The notes: a model not told the origin generated them from the sequence alone. DNA of 64,000 nucleotides from Deltaproteobacteria bacterium HGW-Deltaproteobacteria-8 (GCA_002840405.1 PHAR01000008.1:106253-170252); one strand, 5' to 3'. Numbered from the stretch's first letter, positions 37,407 to 46,678 are shown. Numbers and translations are program-made.

Positions 37407-37736
37407 CTAGAGCCGGACCACGCGCAGCACCCCGAGCACCAGGCCGATGGACCCGAGGTCCACATTATAATTGCACAAGGCCATGGCCGTCAAAAGGCTC
37501 CACAAAAAAACCAGGGCCCTGCCGCCGAGGAAGAGCGCCAGCAGGCCCGAAGCCAGGCTCGCCATGCCCCAGACGTCGAAGAGCTGGCCCCAGAGCACAC
37601 CATGGCGCAGGGCGGTCAACAGCGGCCCGCTGTCGCCCGCACCCACGGGCGTGTCCACCACATAGATGCGGAAGTAGAAGCAGGCCGCGTAGGTCAGGAT
37701 GAAGATGCAGGCTGCCAGCAGGGTGTTGCGCGACAC
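37407..37736 (-). CDS. 109-residue multi-pass membrane protein, unknown
   Basis: Starts at GTG 37736 (CGAGG upstream). Sequence begins VSRNTLLAACIFILTYAACF and holds three or four hydrophobic segments with a single loop (VDTPVGAGDSGPLLTALRHG). No known domain. It diverges from a TPR lipoprotein-like gene with about 150 bp between. Codon use matches its neighbours. Start is somewhat uncertain because no ATG is available. Confidence 0.55.
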   Translation of the reverse strand: MSRNTLLAACIFILTYAACFYFRIYVVDTPVGAGDSGPLLTALRHGVLWGQLFDVWGMASLASGLLALFLGGRALVFLWSLLTAMALCNYNVDLGSIGLVLGVLRVVRL

Positions 37737-37892
37737 GGGGACCTCGAAGATGATTGGTTGTGGACGCCTGTCTGTGCCGTCCCCCGGCCCGGCTGTCAAG
37801 GTGCCCGCCAGGAGCGGTTCTTGCCGCCCGCCTGCCGCGAGCTGTTGCCCTCGGCCAGGATTGCGCCTACCGTATACCGCGAGAGGTGTCCC

Positions 37893-38795
37893 ATGTTCCT
37901 GCGTCCCGTTGCCTTGGTTTTGCCCGCCGCGCTCCTGCTCGCGGCCTTGCTCGCCTGCGCCTGCGCTCCGGTGGCGGCGCAAAACCAGCCCGGCCCCCAG
38001 CAGGCCGCCCAGCACGAACAGAGCGAAAGCGCCAAGACGCGCCCGCCCGCCCGCAGCAGCCGCCTGGCCCTGGCAGCCTTCCATCTGCGCGACGAGCGCG
38101 GGGGCGGGCCTGCGGAGGCGCTCAAGGTGCTGGATGAACCCCAGGAAACGGGCGGGCCTGCGGAACAGTCCAGGGCCGGCGAGCTGGCCCCGGCGGACGC
38201 AGATAAGCTGGCGCAGGTCGACTCGGGTGAGCTGGCGCTCAGGGCCCTGGCCTTGAGCCAGCTTGGGCGCTATGCCGAGGCCGTGGCCGCCCTGGACGCC
38301 CTGATGCTGGCGCGGCGCGACATGCCGCCTGCGGCCCTAGCCGATGCCTTTGTGGAGCGCGGCCTGGCCCTGGCCGCGTTGGGCCATCAGGCCCGCGCCG
38401 CGGAGGACTATGCCGCGGCCCTGACCCTGGCCCCCCGGCACATCCCGGCGCTCCTGGCCCGGGCCGACCAGCTCTTCGCCCTGGGCCAGCCAGGTGAGGC
38501 CGAGGCCGGATACTCGCGGGTCATCGAGCTCGCGCCGCAAAATGTTCTGGCGCGCATCAACCGCGGGGTGACGCGTGACGAGCAGGGCCGCTTTGCCGAG
38601 GCCATCGACGACTTCACGCGGGCCATCGCCCTGGACCCGCACTCGCCCGTGGCGCTGTTGAACCGCGGGGTCGCGCGCTCCCAGTCCGGGGACCTGCCCG
38701 GCATGTGCGCGGACTATGAGGCCGCCTGCCGCCTGGGCGCGTGCGGCAGACTCTCGTCGGCCCGAAGCATGGGCTTCTGCCGGGCCGAGCGGTAG
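37893..38795 (+). CDS. Exported TPR protein
   Basis: 300 residues from MFLRPVALVLPAALLLAALL, a signal sequence with cysteines near LACACAPVAAQ that may allow lipoprotein processing. After a disordered Gln/Ser region come four to five tetratricopeptide repeats (GELALRALALSQLGRYAEAV, ERGLALAALGHQARAAEDYA, ARADQLFALGQPGEAEAGYS, RGVTRDEQGRFAEAIDDFTR). Likely a periplasmic or outer-membrane scaffold. It ends in a Cys-containing segment (MCADYEAACRLGACG) typical of the last TPR in such proteins. Confidence 0.82.
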   Translation: MFLRPVALVLPAALLLAALLACACAPVAAQNQPGPQQAAQHEQSESAKTRPPARSSRLALAAFHLRDERGGGPAEALKVLDEPQETGGPAEQSRAGELAPADADKLAQVDSGELALRALALSQLGRYAEAVAALDALMLARRDMPPAALADAFVERGLALAALGHQARAAEDYAAALTLAPRHIPALLARADQLFALGQPGEAEAGYSRVIELAPQNVLARINRGVTRDEQGRFAEAIDDFTRAIALDPHSPVALLNRGVARSQSGDLPGMCADYEAACRLGACGRLSSARSMGFCRAER

Positions 38796-38825
38796 CGGCG
38801 GAGAGGAGACGGTCGCTGAGGGGAG

Positions 38826-40169
38826 CTAGCTCCCGGCCTTGAGCGTGGCCAGGAGCTTCTTTGCATTGGCGTGGTCCGGGTCGAGCTCCAGGGCGACCAG
38901 CGCAAACTTCTGGGCGGTCTGGTTCTGCTTGGCCAGGTGGTAGCCGCTGGCCATGTTGAAGGACACCACAGCGGCAGTGCGATGGAACTCGGGATCGCTG
39001 CGCAGCGCCTGCTCGTAGCAGTCCACGGCCTGGCGGTGCTGCTGGCCGTCGCCGTAGGCCAGGCCCATGTTGTAGAGCACGCGCTCGTCGCCAGGCGCCA
39101 CGGTGAGGGCCTTCTTGTAGTTCTCGATGGCCTCCTTCCACTTGCCCTGCTTGCGCAGGGCTATCCCGAGGCGATTGAACGTGACCATGTCTTCCTTGGT
39201 CAGGTTGTCGCCCTTCATCTCCAGCATCTTGAAATAATACTTCTCGGCCATGGCCGGGGAAGCCTCGCTCACGCTCTCGGCGATGTCGGAGACGATCTGG
39301 TCCACATAGCTTGAGGCCTCGCGCTGGGCGTTGACGATGGCCTCGCCGAAATAGATCTCGGCCTTGTCCATGTCCTTCCTGCGCACGTAGACCTTGCCGA
39401 TCTCGCACTTGCGCGATGTGTTCAACGGGCTGATGACGTCGAGCTTCTTGAGATAGTGCAGGTAGCTTTCGTCATCCTCGCCCTGGTGGACGCCTGCCAG
39501 CTTCTTCAAGGGTTCCAGGTACAGAGTCGCCCCCTGGTGGGCCTCCTCGTAGGCCTTGATGGCCTCGTCGCGCTTGCCCTCGATGATCAGGGCGTCGCCC
39601 AGGAGCATGAGCGCCACCGGGCTGTTCGGCTTGATCTTCAGGATGGACTTGCTGATCAGCTTGGCCTTGACCGTATCGCCCAGCTCGAGCAGGCGCCTGG
39701 CTTCCTGCACCAATTGACTGAGCTTGCCCTGGGGCTTGATGGCCCCGGCCATCTTCTCGATGAGCGTGGCCACGCTGACGGGCTTGGTGAGAATGCTGTC
39801 CACGCCGATCTCGTAAAGCTGCGACAGCCCAGCCTTGCTGGTTTCCTGGGTCATGACCAGGACCTTGGCCTCGGCAAAGGCCCCCTTGAGCGAGCGCATG
39901 AACTCCAGGGTGGGCAAGCCGTTCAGCAGGCGGTCGACCAGGACGAGCACCGGGTACTTCTTCGCCAGATGGTCGCGCACGCTTCGCAGCGCCTGGCCGG
40001 CTTCCTGGTAAACCGCCAGGCAGTCGCCCCTGACGCCCAAGGCCTTGAGTACCGTGGTGCGCAGGGTGCGCACGAAGAGCGGGTCGTCGGTGAGCATGAC
40101 CAGATAGCCGCGCTGCGTTTCCAAAAAATCGCGCAGGTCCTGGTCATACTTTGGGGGAGTCGGCGGCAT
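38826..40169 (-). CDS. Response-regulator receiver protein with TPR output
   Basis: 447 residues. An N-terminal receiver domain (residues 18-140) keeps an acidic pair (LTDDPLFV), a phosphoacceptor-type Asp (LVLVDRLLN) and the lysine (LTKPVS). The rest is a series of TPRs (ALMLLGDALIIEGKRDEAIK, FNRLGIALRKQGKWKEAIEN, LYNMGLAYGDGQQHRQAVDC). There is no DNA-binding domain, so output is probably by protein contact. It diverges from flagellin, which hints at a motility link but does not prove it. Confidence 0.85.
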   Translation of the reverse strand: MPPTPPKYDQDLRDFLETQRGYLVMLTDDPLFVRTLRTTVLKALGVRGDCLAVYQEAGQALRSVRDHLAKKYPVLVLVDRLLNGLPTLEFMRSLKGAFAEAKVLVMTQETSKAGLSQLYEIGVDSILTKPVSVATLIEKMAGAIKPQGKLSQLVQEARRLLELGDTVKAKLISKSILKIKPNSPVALMLLGDALIIEGKRDEAIKAYEEAHQGATLYLEPLKKLAGVHQGEDDESYLHYLKKLDVISPLNTSRKCEIGKVYVRRKDMDKAEIYFGEAIVNAQREASSYVDQIVSDIAESVSEASPAMAEKYYFKMLEMKGDNLTKEDMVTFNRLGIALRKQGKWKEAIENYKKALTVAPGDERVLYNMGLAYGDGQQHRQAVDCYEQALRSDPEFHRTAAVVSFNMASGYHLAKQNQTAQKFALVALELDPDHANAKKLLATLKAGS

Positions 40170-40488
40170 GTCTTAAAATTCCTCCAGGAAGAACACCCTG
40201 CCGGGTCGAGGCGGGCCTTGGGCGACAAAAATCTACGCCTCATTCCCTACACTGGCCAAGGCCCCTTGTCGAGGCGAGGCGCGTACGAAACGTGCTGGTT
40301 TTTCTCCGCAGGACCGACAACAGGCTGACGGGCGGCAGGTTTTTCTAGGGCCAACCGGGCTTTGATAATATTTCTAGACTTTTTCGCTACGCACAACACA
40401 CCATATTCATTGGATAACATATTGTTGGCACGGCCGGTGCATTTTCGGCCGCAAAAGGGAATGTTTTTCGAACAAGGAGGTTTACATC
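40170..40488. promoter_or_regulatory. Flagellin / receiver-TPR divergent spacer
   Basis: 319 bp, AT-rich from 40,340 onward. It contains the flagellin sigma-54 promoter described separately and, presumably, the promoter for the receiver-TPR gene. No ORF supported. Confidence 0.5.
40425..40441 (+). promoter_or_regulatory. Sigma-54 promoter of flagellin
   Basis: TTGGCACG, four bases, then GTGCA: the -24 GG and -12 GC are correctly spaced and 15 of 17 positions fit YTGGCACGRNNNTTGCW-type consensus by eye. Transcription would begin near 40,452, 37 nt before the ATG. An enhancer-binding activator (FlrC/FleQ type) is expected but not encoded here. Confidence 0.85.
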
Positions 40489-41427
40489 ATGTCTTTGGTG
40501 ATCAATCACAACTTGATGGCGATGAACGCCACGCGCAACCTGCAGACATCCTACGGCGCCCTGGCCACCTCGACCAGACGCCTGTCCTCGGGCCTGCGCG
40601 TCGGCACCGCCGCAGACGACGCCGCCGGTCTGGCCATCCGCGAGCTCATGCGCGCGGACATTAAGAGCATGAACCAGGGCATCCGCAACGCCAACGACGC
40701 CATCTCCATGATCCAGGTGACGGACGGCGCGTTGCAGGTCATCGACGAGAAGCTCATCCGCCTGAAGGAACTGGCCATGCAGGCTTCCACCGGCACCTAC
40801 TCGTCGGACCAGCGCCTGATGATCGACTCCGAGTACCAGGCCATGTGCTCGGAAATCACGCGAATCGCCAACGCCACCGATTTCAACGGCATCCATATGC
40901 TCAACGGCCACCTGTCCGGCAACTCGACCACGCACAACGGCAACGGCATCGACTCCATCGGCGCGTTGAAGATCCACTTCGGAACCGGCAACGACTCCGC
41001 AGAGGACTACTACTACGTGTCCATGGGCACGGCCACGGCCTCGGCCCTGGGCATCGGGCATTTGGCCGGCGCCAAGTTCTCCATCGGCGACACCCGCTCC
41101 GGCACAGCCGCGGACAACGCCGGCAAGTCCATCTCCACCCAGGAGCTGGCCCAGCAGACGCTGAACGCCATCAACCAGGCCATCATCTCCAAGGACAAGA
41201 TCCGCGCCAGCCTGGGCGCCATCCAGAACCGCTTGCAGAACACCATCACCAACCTGTCCATCCAGGCGGAAAACATGCAGGCCTCCGAGTCGCGCATCTC
41301 CGACGTGGACGTGGCCCAGGAAATGACGGAGTTTACCCGGCAGCAGATCCTCAGCCAGTCGGCCGTGGCCATGCTGGCCCAGGCCAACTCCCTGCCCAGG
41401 ATGGCCATGCAGCTCATCCAGGGCTAG
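40489..41427 (+). CDS. fliC: Flagellin
   Basis: 312 residues with the ND0/ND1 start SLVINHNLMAMNATRNLQTS and the CD0 end (AQANSLPRMAMQLIQG), the sequences that pack the filament core. The RLSSGLRVGTAADDAAGLAI and ESRISDVDVAQEMTEFTRQQ motifs are intact. The variable centre is short (about residues 135-215), so the outer D2/D3 domains are minimal. Strong ribosome site AAGGAGG and a sigma-54 promoter upstream, terminator downstream; monocistronic. Secreted by the flagellar export system. Confidence 0.97.
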   Translation: MSLVINHNLMAMNATRNLQTSYGALATSTRRLSSGLRVGTAADDAAGLAIRELMRADIKSMNQGIRNANDAISMIQVTDGALQVIDEKLIRLKELAMQASTGTYSSDQRLMIDSEYQAMCSEITRIANATDFNGIHMLNGHLSGNSTTHNGNGIDSIGALKIHFGTGNDSAEDYYYVSMGTATASALGIGHLAGAKFSIGDTRSGTAADNAGKSISTQELAQQTLNAINQAIISKDKIRASLGAIQNRLQNTITNLSIQAENMQASESRISDVDVAQEMTEFTRQQILSQSAVAMLAQANSLPRMAMQLIQG

Positions 41428-41456
41428 TCCTGACGGACCATCGACAACGGCTTCAA

Positions 41457-41488
41457 GGCCGGGAGGGGCGACCCTTCCGGCCATTTTC
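41457..41488 (+). terminator. Flagellin terminator
   Basis: GGCCGGGAGGG pairs with CCCTTCCGGCC (one G-U) around GCGA, then ATTTTCG. Lies 30 nt after the stop. Confidence 0.82.
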
Positions 41489-41570
41489 GCGCTGGAAACC
41501 CGGAACGCGCCGTGCTAGGCGTCGGGAAAAGATCCCGGTGACCGCTGCGGCCAGGAAAGGGAGGACGTCC

Positions 41571-42425
41571 GTGCTGAAACGCCTGTTGCGACATCCAGGG
41601 CCTGGGGGCCTGCTCATCGCCGCCCTTGTGGTGCTGCTGGTCCCGGCGGCTGCCTGGGCCGGGGCTGACGACAGGGTTGATGCTAGGGTTGACGCCAGGA
41701 ATAATACCAGTGAGGGCCTGGCGCACTTCGACACCCGCCCCGGCGTGGTCATGCCCGTGTACCGCATGCACGCGCCCGGCGCACCGGCCACGCTTCTGCT
41801 CCTCTCAGGCGGCACGGGCGGCATGGGCCGCATCGAGGACGGCCGCCCCACCAGCAAAAACTTCCTGGTGCGCAGCCGGGACGACTTCGTCCAGGCCGGG
41901 TTCGACGTGGCCGTGCTCGGCCTGCCCTCAGACAAGAAGGATGGCCTCAGCGCCTCGGACCGGCTCGGGGCCGAGCACCTGGAGGATTTGCGAAGCGTGG
42001 TCCGGCAGCTCGAGGCTGACACCGGCCTGCCGGTGTGGCTGGTGGGCACGAGCATGGGCACGGTCTCGGCCACGGCGGCGGCCATCGCCTATGGCCGGGA
42101 GGAGCTGGCCGGGGTGGTGCTGACCTCCAGCCTCACCAGCCGCCAAAAGACCGGCGCGGTGCCGACCCAAAACCTCGCGGCCATCCGCATCCCGGTGCTG
42201 GTGCTGCACCACGCGCAGGACGCCTGCACATCCTGCATGCCCTCAGAGGCGGCAAAAATCGTCCGCTGGCTGGACAACGCCCCGGTGCGCAAGTTCATTC
42301 TGGTGGACGGCGGCGAGGGCGCCACGGGCAACCCCTGCGGGCCTCTGCATCACCACGGCTACATCGGCATGGAGCCGGAGGCGGTGCGCCTCGTGACGGA
42401 CTGGATCAGGCACCCGGTTCCCTAA
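41571..42425 (+). CDS. Exported alpha/beta hydrolase
   Basis: 284 residues from GTG 41571 (AAAGGGAGGAC upstream). Sec signal (LLIAALVVLLVPAAAWAGAD). The alpha/beta hydrolase nucleophile elbow is VGTSMGT with Ser, and a candidate acid/His pair is at LVLHHAQDACTSC and LHHHGYIG. The cysteines CTSC may form a disulfide. It could act as an esterase or dienelactone-hydrolase-like enzyme in the periplasm; substrate unknown. Placed between flagellin and rnc without obvious partners. Confidence 0.8.
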   Translation: MLKRLLRHPGPGGLLIAALVVLLVPAAAWAGADDRVDARVDARNNTSEGLAHFDTRPGVVMPVYRMHAPGAPATLLLLSGGTGGMGRIEDGRPTSKNFLVRSRDDFVQAGFDVAVLGLPSDKKDGLSASDRLGAEHLEDLRSVVRQLEADTGLPVWLVGTSMGTVSATAAAIAYGREELAGVVLTSSLTSRQKTGAVPTQNLAAIRIPVLVLHHAQDACTSCMPSEAAKIVRWLDNAPVRKFILVDGGEGATGNPCGPLHHHGYIGMEPEAVRLVTDWIRHPVP

Positions 42426-42472
42426 AAATCCGGCGCCCTGGCTGGCCAGGAAGACCCTGCCGCGGCGCGGCC

Positions 42473-43174
42473 CTAGGTCCCGCTTCTGGGCCGCAGGGCG
42501 GCCAAGGCCTGGCCTGCGGCAGACTGTTCGGCCTTCTTCAGGCTGCCGCCCTCGGCCCGGAAGCGCTGGCCATCCGGCAGGATGACCTCCACCGCAAAGA
42601 CCTTGCTGTGCTCCGGCCCGCTGGACTCCGCCAGAACGTACGCGGGCCTCTCGCGGTGCGTCTCCTGGGTGATCTCCTGCAAACGGCTCTTGTAGTCCTT
42701 GGCCGGGGGGGCGCTGGCGGTCTCCGGGAAGCGCGGCTCAAGCAGGCGCAGGATCAGCTCGCGCGCCGCGTCGAAGCCGCCGTCCAGAAAAATCGCGCCG
42801 AACAGGGCTTCCAGCGAGTCGGCCAAAAGCCCGTCGCGCTCGCGGCCGCCCTGGGTCTCCTCGCCCCGGCCCAGGCACAGGGAGCGGTCCAGCCCAAGCG
42901 AGCGCGCCACCTCGGCCAGGGTGGAGGTCTTGACCAGGCGCGAGCGCACCTTGGTCAGCAGGCCCTCGTCCGCGTCCTCGTAGCGTTGGTAAATCTCCTG
43001 GCTCACGCAGAGTTCGAGCACGGCGTCGCCCAGGAACTCCAGGCGCTCGTTGCTCTCGCCCGGACAGCCCCGCTCATTGGCCCAGGAGCTGTGCGAAAGC
43101 GCCAGTTCCAGCAGCTTGACTTGCCGGAAACGATAGTGGATATCTTCCTGTACAGTCGTAAGAATTTCGTCCAT
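42473..43174 (-). CDS. rnc: Ribonuclease III
   Basis: 233 residues from MDEILTTVQEDIHYRF (GGGAG upstream). The RNase III signature NERLEFLGDAVLEL is intact, with the later metal-binding Asp/Glu in DSLEALFGAIFLDGG. A dsRNA-binding domain (DYKSRLQEITQETHRERPAY to GQALAAL) closes the protein. It cuts double-stranded RNA in rRNA maturation and mRNA decay. Its start codon overlaps, on the other strand, a possible ATG of the divergent CoA-ligase-like gene. Confidence 0.96.
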   Translation of the reverse strand: MDEILTTVQEDIHYRFRQVKLLELALSHSSWANERGCPGESNERLEFLGDAVLELCVSQEIYQRYEDADEGLLTKVRSRLVKTSTLAEVARSLGLDRSLCLGRGEETQGGRERDGLLADSLEALFGAIFLDGGFDAARELILRLLEPRFPETASAPPAKDYKSRLQEITQETHRERPAYVLAESSGPEHSKVFAVEVILPDGQRFRAEGGSLKKAEQSAAGQALAALRPRSGT

Positions 43175-43199
43175 GAACGCTCCCGGCAGGTCCGAATCC

Positions 43200-45449
43200 A
43201 TGTCCCAGCAGCCCCTTGATCTCACGCCGCTTTTCGAGCCCGCCGCCGTTGCCGTGGTGGGCGCTTCGCGCAGTCAGGCCAAGGTCGGGGGCATGGTGCT
43301 GTCAAACCTGCTGGAGGCAGGGTACAGGGGCCGCGTGTATCCCGTCAATCCCGGCGCCGCGCTCCAGGGCAAGGACATCATGGGCCTGCCCGCCGTGGCC
43401 TCGTCCGCCGAGCTGCCCGACGGCCTGGACCTGGCCGTGATTTGCCTGCCCAGAGAGCAGGTGCTCTCCGAGATGCGCATCCTGGCCGACAAGGGCGTTC
43501 GCGCCGCCGTGGTGCTGGCCGCAGGCTTCCGCGAGACCGGGCGGCTGGGCTTCGAGGCCGAGATGGAGCTTACGCGCATCGCCACGGACGCGGGCATGGT
43601 CCTGCTCGGCCCCAACTCGCTGGGGCTCATCAGCACCAGCTGCGCGCTGAACGCCAGTTTCGCCATCGGCCAGCCGAAACCGGGCGGGGTGGCCTTTTTT
43701 TCCCAGTCCGGGGCCATGTGCGTGGCCGTGCTGGACTGGGCCATGAGCCTGAACATGGGCTTTTCGCGCTTCATCAGCCTGGGCAACAAGGCCCTGCTCG
43801 ACGAGTCCGCCGTGCTGCGCCACCTCGGCGCGGACCCCGGCACAAAGGTCATCCTCGGCTACTGCGAGAGCGTGGAGGACGGGGCCGAGTTCATGGCCGC
43901 GGCGGCCGAGGTCTCCTCGCGCAAGCCCGTGCTCATGCTCAAGGCCGGAAGCACTGCGGCCGGGGCGCGCGCCGTGTCCGCCCACACCGGCGCCATTTCC
44001 GGCTCGCCCGCGGCCTACCGCGCGGCCTTCCGCCAGTCCGGCGTGCTCCAGGTGGACGAGGCGGAGCAGCTCTTCGGCCTGGCCCAGGCCTTCGCCACCC
44101 AGCCCCTGCCCGGGGGGCCTGGCCTGGCCATCCTGACCAACTCCGGCGGGCCGGGCATCCTGGCCGCCGACGCCTGCGCCCGCAGTTCGCTGACCCTGCC
44201 GCGCCCGTCCACCGAAACGCTGGCCCGCCTGACGGAGATCCTGCCGGGCTTCGCCTCGGCCTACAACCCGGTGGACATCCTGGGCGACGCCCCGGCGCAG
44301 CGCTACCGCGCGGCGCTCACCGCGCTCCTGGCCGACACCCAGACCCACGCCGTGCTGGTGCTGCTCACGCCCACAGCCCTGGCCGAGCCCGAGGCCACGG
44401 CCCGCACCATCATCGAGGCCGCAAACGGCCCGGAAAACGCCGGGCCGGACGGCAAGCCCAAGCCCGTGGCCGCCTGTCTCATGGGCCGCGAGGCCGTGCG
44501 CGCCGGGCGCGAGCTGCTCCAGGCCGCGAACATCCCCTGCTACGATTTCCCCGAGGCTGCGGTGGAGGCCCTGGACGCCCTGTATTTGCACTTCCGGCGC
44601 ACCCAGGAGGACCCGCCGCCCGCCACCTCCTGCGACGGCGAGGAGAGCCGAGGCCCCTGCGACGCGCCCTGGGACGAGGAGGCCCGCTTCATCGTGGAGG
44701 CGGCCAAAACCCGCGGGCTCATCGAGATCACCGGGGTCGAGGCCCTGGAGGCCGCCCACGCGGCCGGGCTGCCGGTCCTGACCACGGGCCTGGCGCGCAC
44801 CAGCGACGAGGCCGTGCGCCTGGCTGGGGAGATCGGCCTGCCTGTGAGCCTGCTCCTGGCCACGCCCGAGCCCGGCCCGGCGGCCGGGACCTGGGCCGGT
44901 GCTGACGGGGGCGGCCTGGGCGAGGGCGGACAAGAAGGCTACCCCGCCGCGCCGGACATGCTCTCCCGCTTCGCCCGCCTGGACAGCGAGACCCAGGTGC
45001 GCCACGCCTTTCTGGCCCTGACCAGCCGCGCCGCGCGCCTGCGGCCCGAGGCCTACGTCACCGGCTGCCTGGTGCAGGCGGCCCCGGACCGGCAGGACTC
45101 CGGCGGTTTCGAGCTGGTGGTCGGCTTCACCCGCGACCCGCAGTTCGGCCCGCTCTTGTCCTTCGGCCTGGCCGGGGTGAGTAGCGAGCTGCTGGGCGAC
45201 GTCTCGCACCGGCTGGCCCCGCTGGCCCCGCAGGACGCGCGCGAGATGCTGCGCGAGGTGCGCTTCTACCCGCTGTTGCGCGGGGCGCGCGGCGGCGCGG
45301 TGGTCTCCCTAAGCGAACTGGAGCGGCTGCTCATGGCCGTGTCGCGGCTGGCCCTGCGCCTGCCGATGCTCGTCGGCGCTGAATTTTCGCCGGTGCTGGC
45401 CGGGCCGGGCGGCGTGTTTGTCGCCGGAGCCAGGCTCACACTCGGCTGA
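43200..45449 (+). CDS. Acyl-CoA synthetase (NDP-forming)-like protein with degenerate ATP-grasp half
   Basis: 749 residues from MSQQPLDLTPLFEPAAVAVV (an ATG 27 nt upstream is possible). The order matches ADP-forming acetyl-CoA synthetases: CoA-binding Rossmann domain (AVAVVGASRSQAKVGGMVLS), succinyl-CoA-ligase-like domains (LGPNSLGLI, FFSQSGAMCVAVLDWA) with the phospho-His region SAHTGAISGSPAAYRAAFRQ, and an ATP-grasp region near 525-745. In that last region the usual PVVLK lysine reads PVSLL, the HKSD-type motif is absent, and the ENP-type end reads EFSPVL. So nucleotide catalysis may be lost or changed. A sensor or regulatory role is possible. Next gene is a phosphotransacetylase-family protein, 32 nt downstream. 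Confidence 0.82.
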   Translation: MSQQPLDLTPLFEPAAVAVVGASRSQAKVGGMVLSNLLEAGYRGRVYPVNPGAALQGKDIMGLPAVASSAELPDGLDLAVICLPREQVLSEMRILADKGVRAAVVLAAGFRETGRLGFEAEMELTRIATDAGMVLLGPNSLGLISTSCALNASFAIGQPKPGGVAFFSQSGAMCVAVLDWAMSLNMGFSRFISLGNKALLDESAVLRHLGADPGTKVILGYCESVEDGAEFMAAAAEVSSRKPVLMLKAGSTAAGARAVSAHTGAISGSPAAYRAAFRQSGVLQVDEAEQLFGLAQAFATQPLPGGPGLAILTNSGGPGILAADACARSSLTLPRPSTETLARLTEILPGFASAYNPVDILGDAPAQRYRAALTALLADTQTHAVLVLLTPTALAEPEATARTIIEAANGPENAGPDGKPKPVAACLMGREAVRAGRELLQAANIPCYDFPEAAVEALDALYLHFRRTQEDPPPATSCDGEESRGPCDAPWDEEARFIVEAAKTRGLIEITGVEALEAAHAAGLPVLTTGLARTSDEAVRLAGEIGLPVSLLLATPEPGPAAGTWAGADGGGLGEGGQEGYPAAPDMLSRFARLDSETQVRHAFLALTSRAARLRPEAYVTGCLVQAAPDRQDSGGFELVVGFTRDPQFGPLLSFGLAGVSSELLGDVSHRLAPLAPQDAREMLREVRFYPLLRGARGGAVVSLSELERLLMAVSRLALRLPMLVGAEFSPVLAGPGGVFVAGARLTLG

Positions 45450-45481
45450 TCGCAACCTCGACATCCCTGAAGGAGGGCGTC

Positions 45482-46570
45482 ATGCCCGGACTCTACATCG
45501 GCTCCACCTCCGGCTATTCCGGCAAGAACACCATCACCGTGGGCCTCGGGCTGGCCTTCCAGAAGGCCGGGCTCAACATCGGCTACATGAAGCCCGTGGG
45601 CGCCATGCCGGTGGAGACCCCGGACGGCCTGGCCGACGAGGACGCGCTCTTCGTTCGCGCGGCCCTTGGTCTGGAAGACGACCCGGCGCACACGCCCACG
45701 GCCATGACCCCGGTGGTGGTGACCCACGACTTCAAGATGGACGCGTTCGAGGGGCGGCTGCCCGGAATTATCGACGGCGGGCTGGCTGCCCAGGTGCGCG
45801 CGGCCTACCAGGGCCTGGAACAGGGCCGCGACCTCATGCTCGTGGCCGGCAGCGGCAGCATGTACTCCGGCAAGTACTCCGGCCTGGACGCCGTGAGCCT
45901 GGTCAAGACCCTGGGCATCAAGGCCCTGGTCATCGACCGCTTCGAAAAGGAGCTGAACTACGACCTTTTGCTCATGCTGAAGGAGCAGATGGAGGGCGGG
46001 CTGGCTGGCGTGGTTTTGAACGACGTGCCCCCGACCTTCCTGGAGGAGGTCAGCGGACACCTGGCCCCGTTCCTGGAGAGCAGGGGCATCCCGGTGCTCG
46101 GCATCCTCCCGCGCGACCCGCTCATGGGCTCCATCACCGTGGGCGACCTGGCCACGCGCCTGGGCGGCAAGGTCATCAGCGCGCACCACAAGACCGACCG
46201 CGTGGTCTCGCAGTTTTTGATCGGCACCATGCAGGTGGAGAACTTCATGCTGCACTTCCGCAAGAAGAAGAACGCGGCGGTCATCGTCGGCGGCGACCGC
46301 TCCGACGTGCAGCTGGTGGCGCTGGAGGGCGACTGCCCGTGCCTGGTGCTCACCGGCAACCTGTACCCCAACGACGTCATCCTGACGCGCTCCGAGGTGC
46401 TGGAGACCAGCATCATCATCGTGCGCGAGGACACCTTCACCGTGGCCAAAAAGATGGAGAACCTGCTCACCCGCCACAAGATGCGTGACGCGGTCAAGGT
46501 GCGCCAGGGCGCGGAGCTGGTGGCCAAACACCTGCGCCTCGATGCCCTTCGGGCCAGCTTGGGGGTGTAG
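45482..46570 (+). CDS. Phosphotransacetylase-family protein (BioD-like AAA_26 plus DRTGG)
   Basis: 362 residues from MPGLYIGSTSGYSGKNTITV with AAGGAGGGC upstream. The N-terminal half is a dethiobiotin-synthetase-like P-loop domain (GSTSGYSGKNT, a variant P-loop ending in Asn) and the C-terminal half a DRTGG domain (LGGKVISAHHKTDRVVSQFL, then IVGGDRSDVQLVALEG). The same two domains form the N-terminal regulatory part of long Pta enzymes, but the catalytic PTA domain is absent. Probably a regulator of acetyl-CoA/acetate metabolism together with the preceding gene. Confidence 0.82.
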   Translation: MPGLYIGSTSGYSGKNTITVGLGLAFQKAGLNIGYMKPVGAMPVETPDGLADEDALFVRAALGLEDDPAHTPTAMTPVVVTHDFKMDAFEGRLPGIIDGGLAAQVRAAYQGLEQGRDLMLVAGSGSMYSGKYSGLDAVSLVKTLGIKALVIDRFEKELNYDLLLMLKEQMEGGLAGVVLNDVPPTFLEEVSGHLAPFLESRGIPVLGILPRDPLMGSITVGDLATRLGGKVISAHHKTDRVVSQFLIGTMQVENFMLHFRKKKNAAVIVGGDRSDVQLVALEGDCPCLVLTGNLYPNDVILTRSEVLETSIIIVREDTFTVAKKMENLLTRHKMRDAVKVRQGAELVAKHLRLDALRASLGV

Positions 46571-46678
46571 CGCCCGCCGCAGCCGGGGCAATTCCCAAAC
46601 CGGCTTGGCGCACGAACATCAGGGGGCCGCGCATTTTTTGCGCCGCCCCGGCCCGCACAACACACCAAGGAGATCGCC

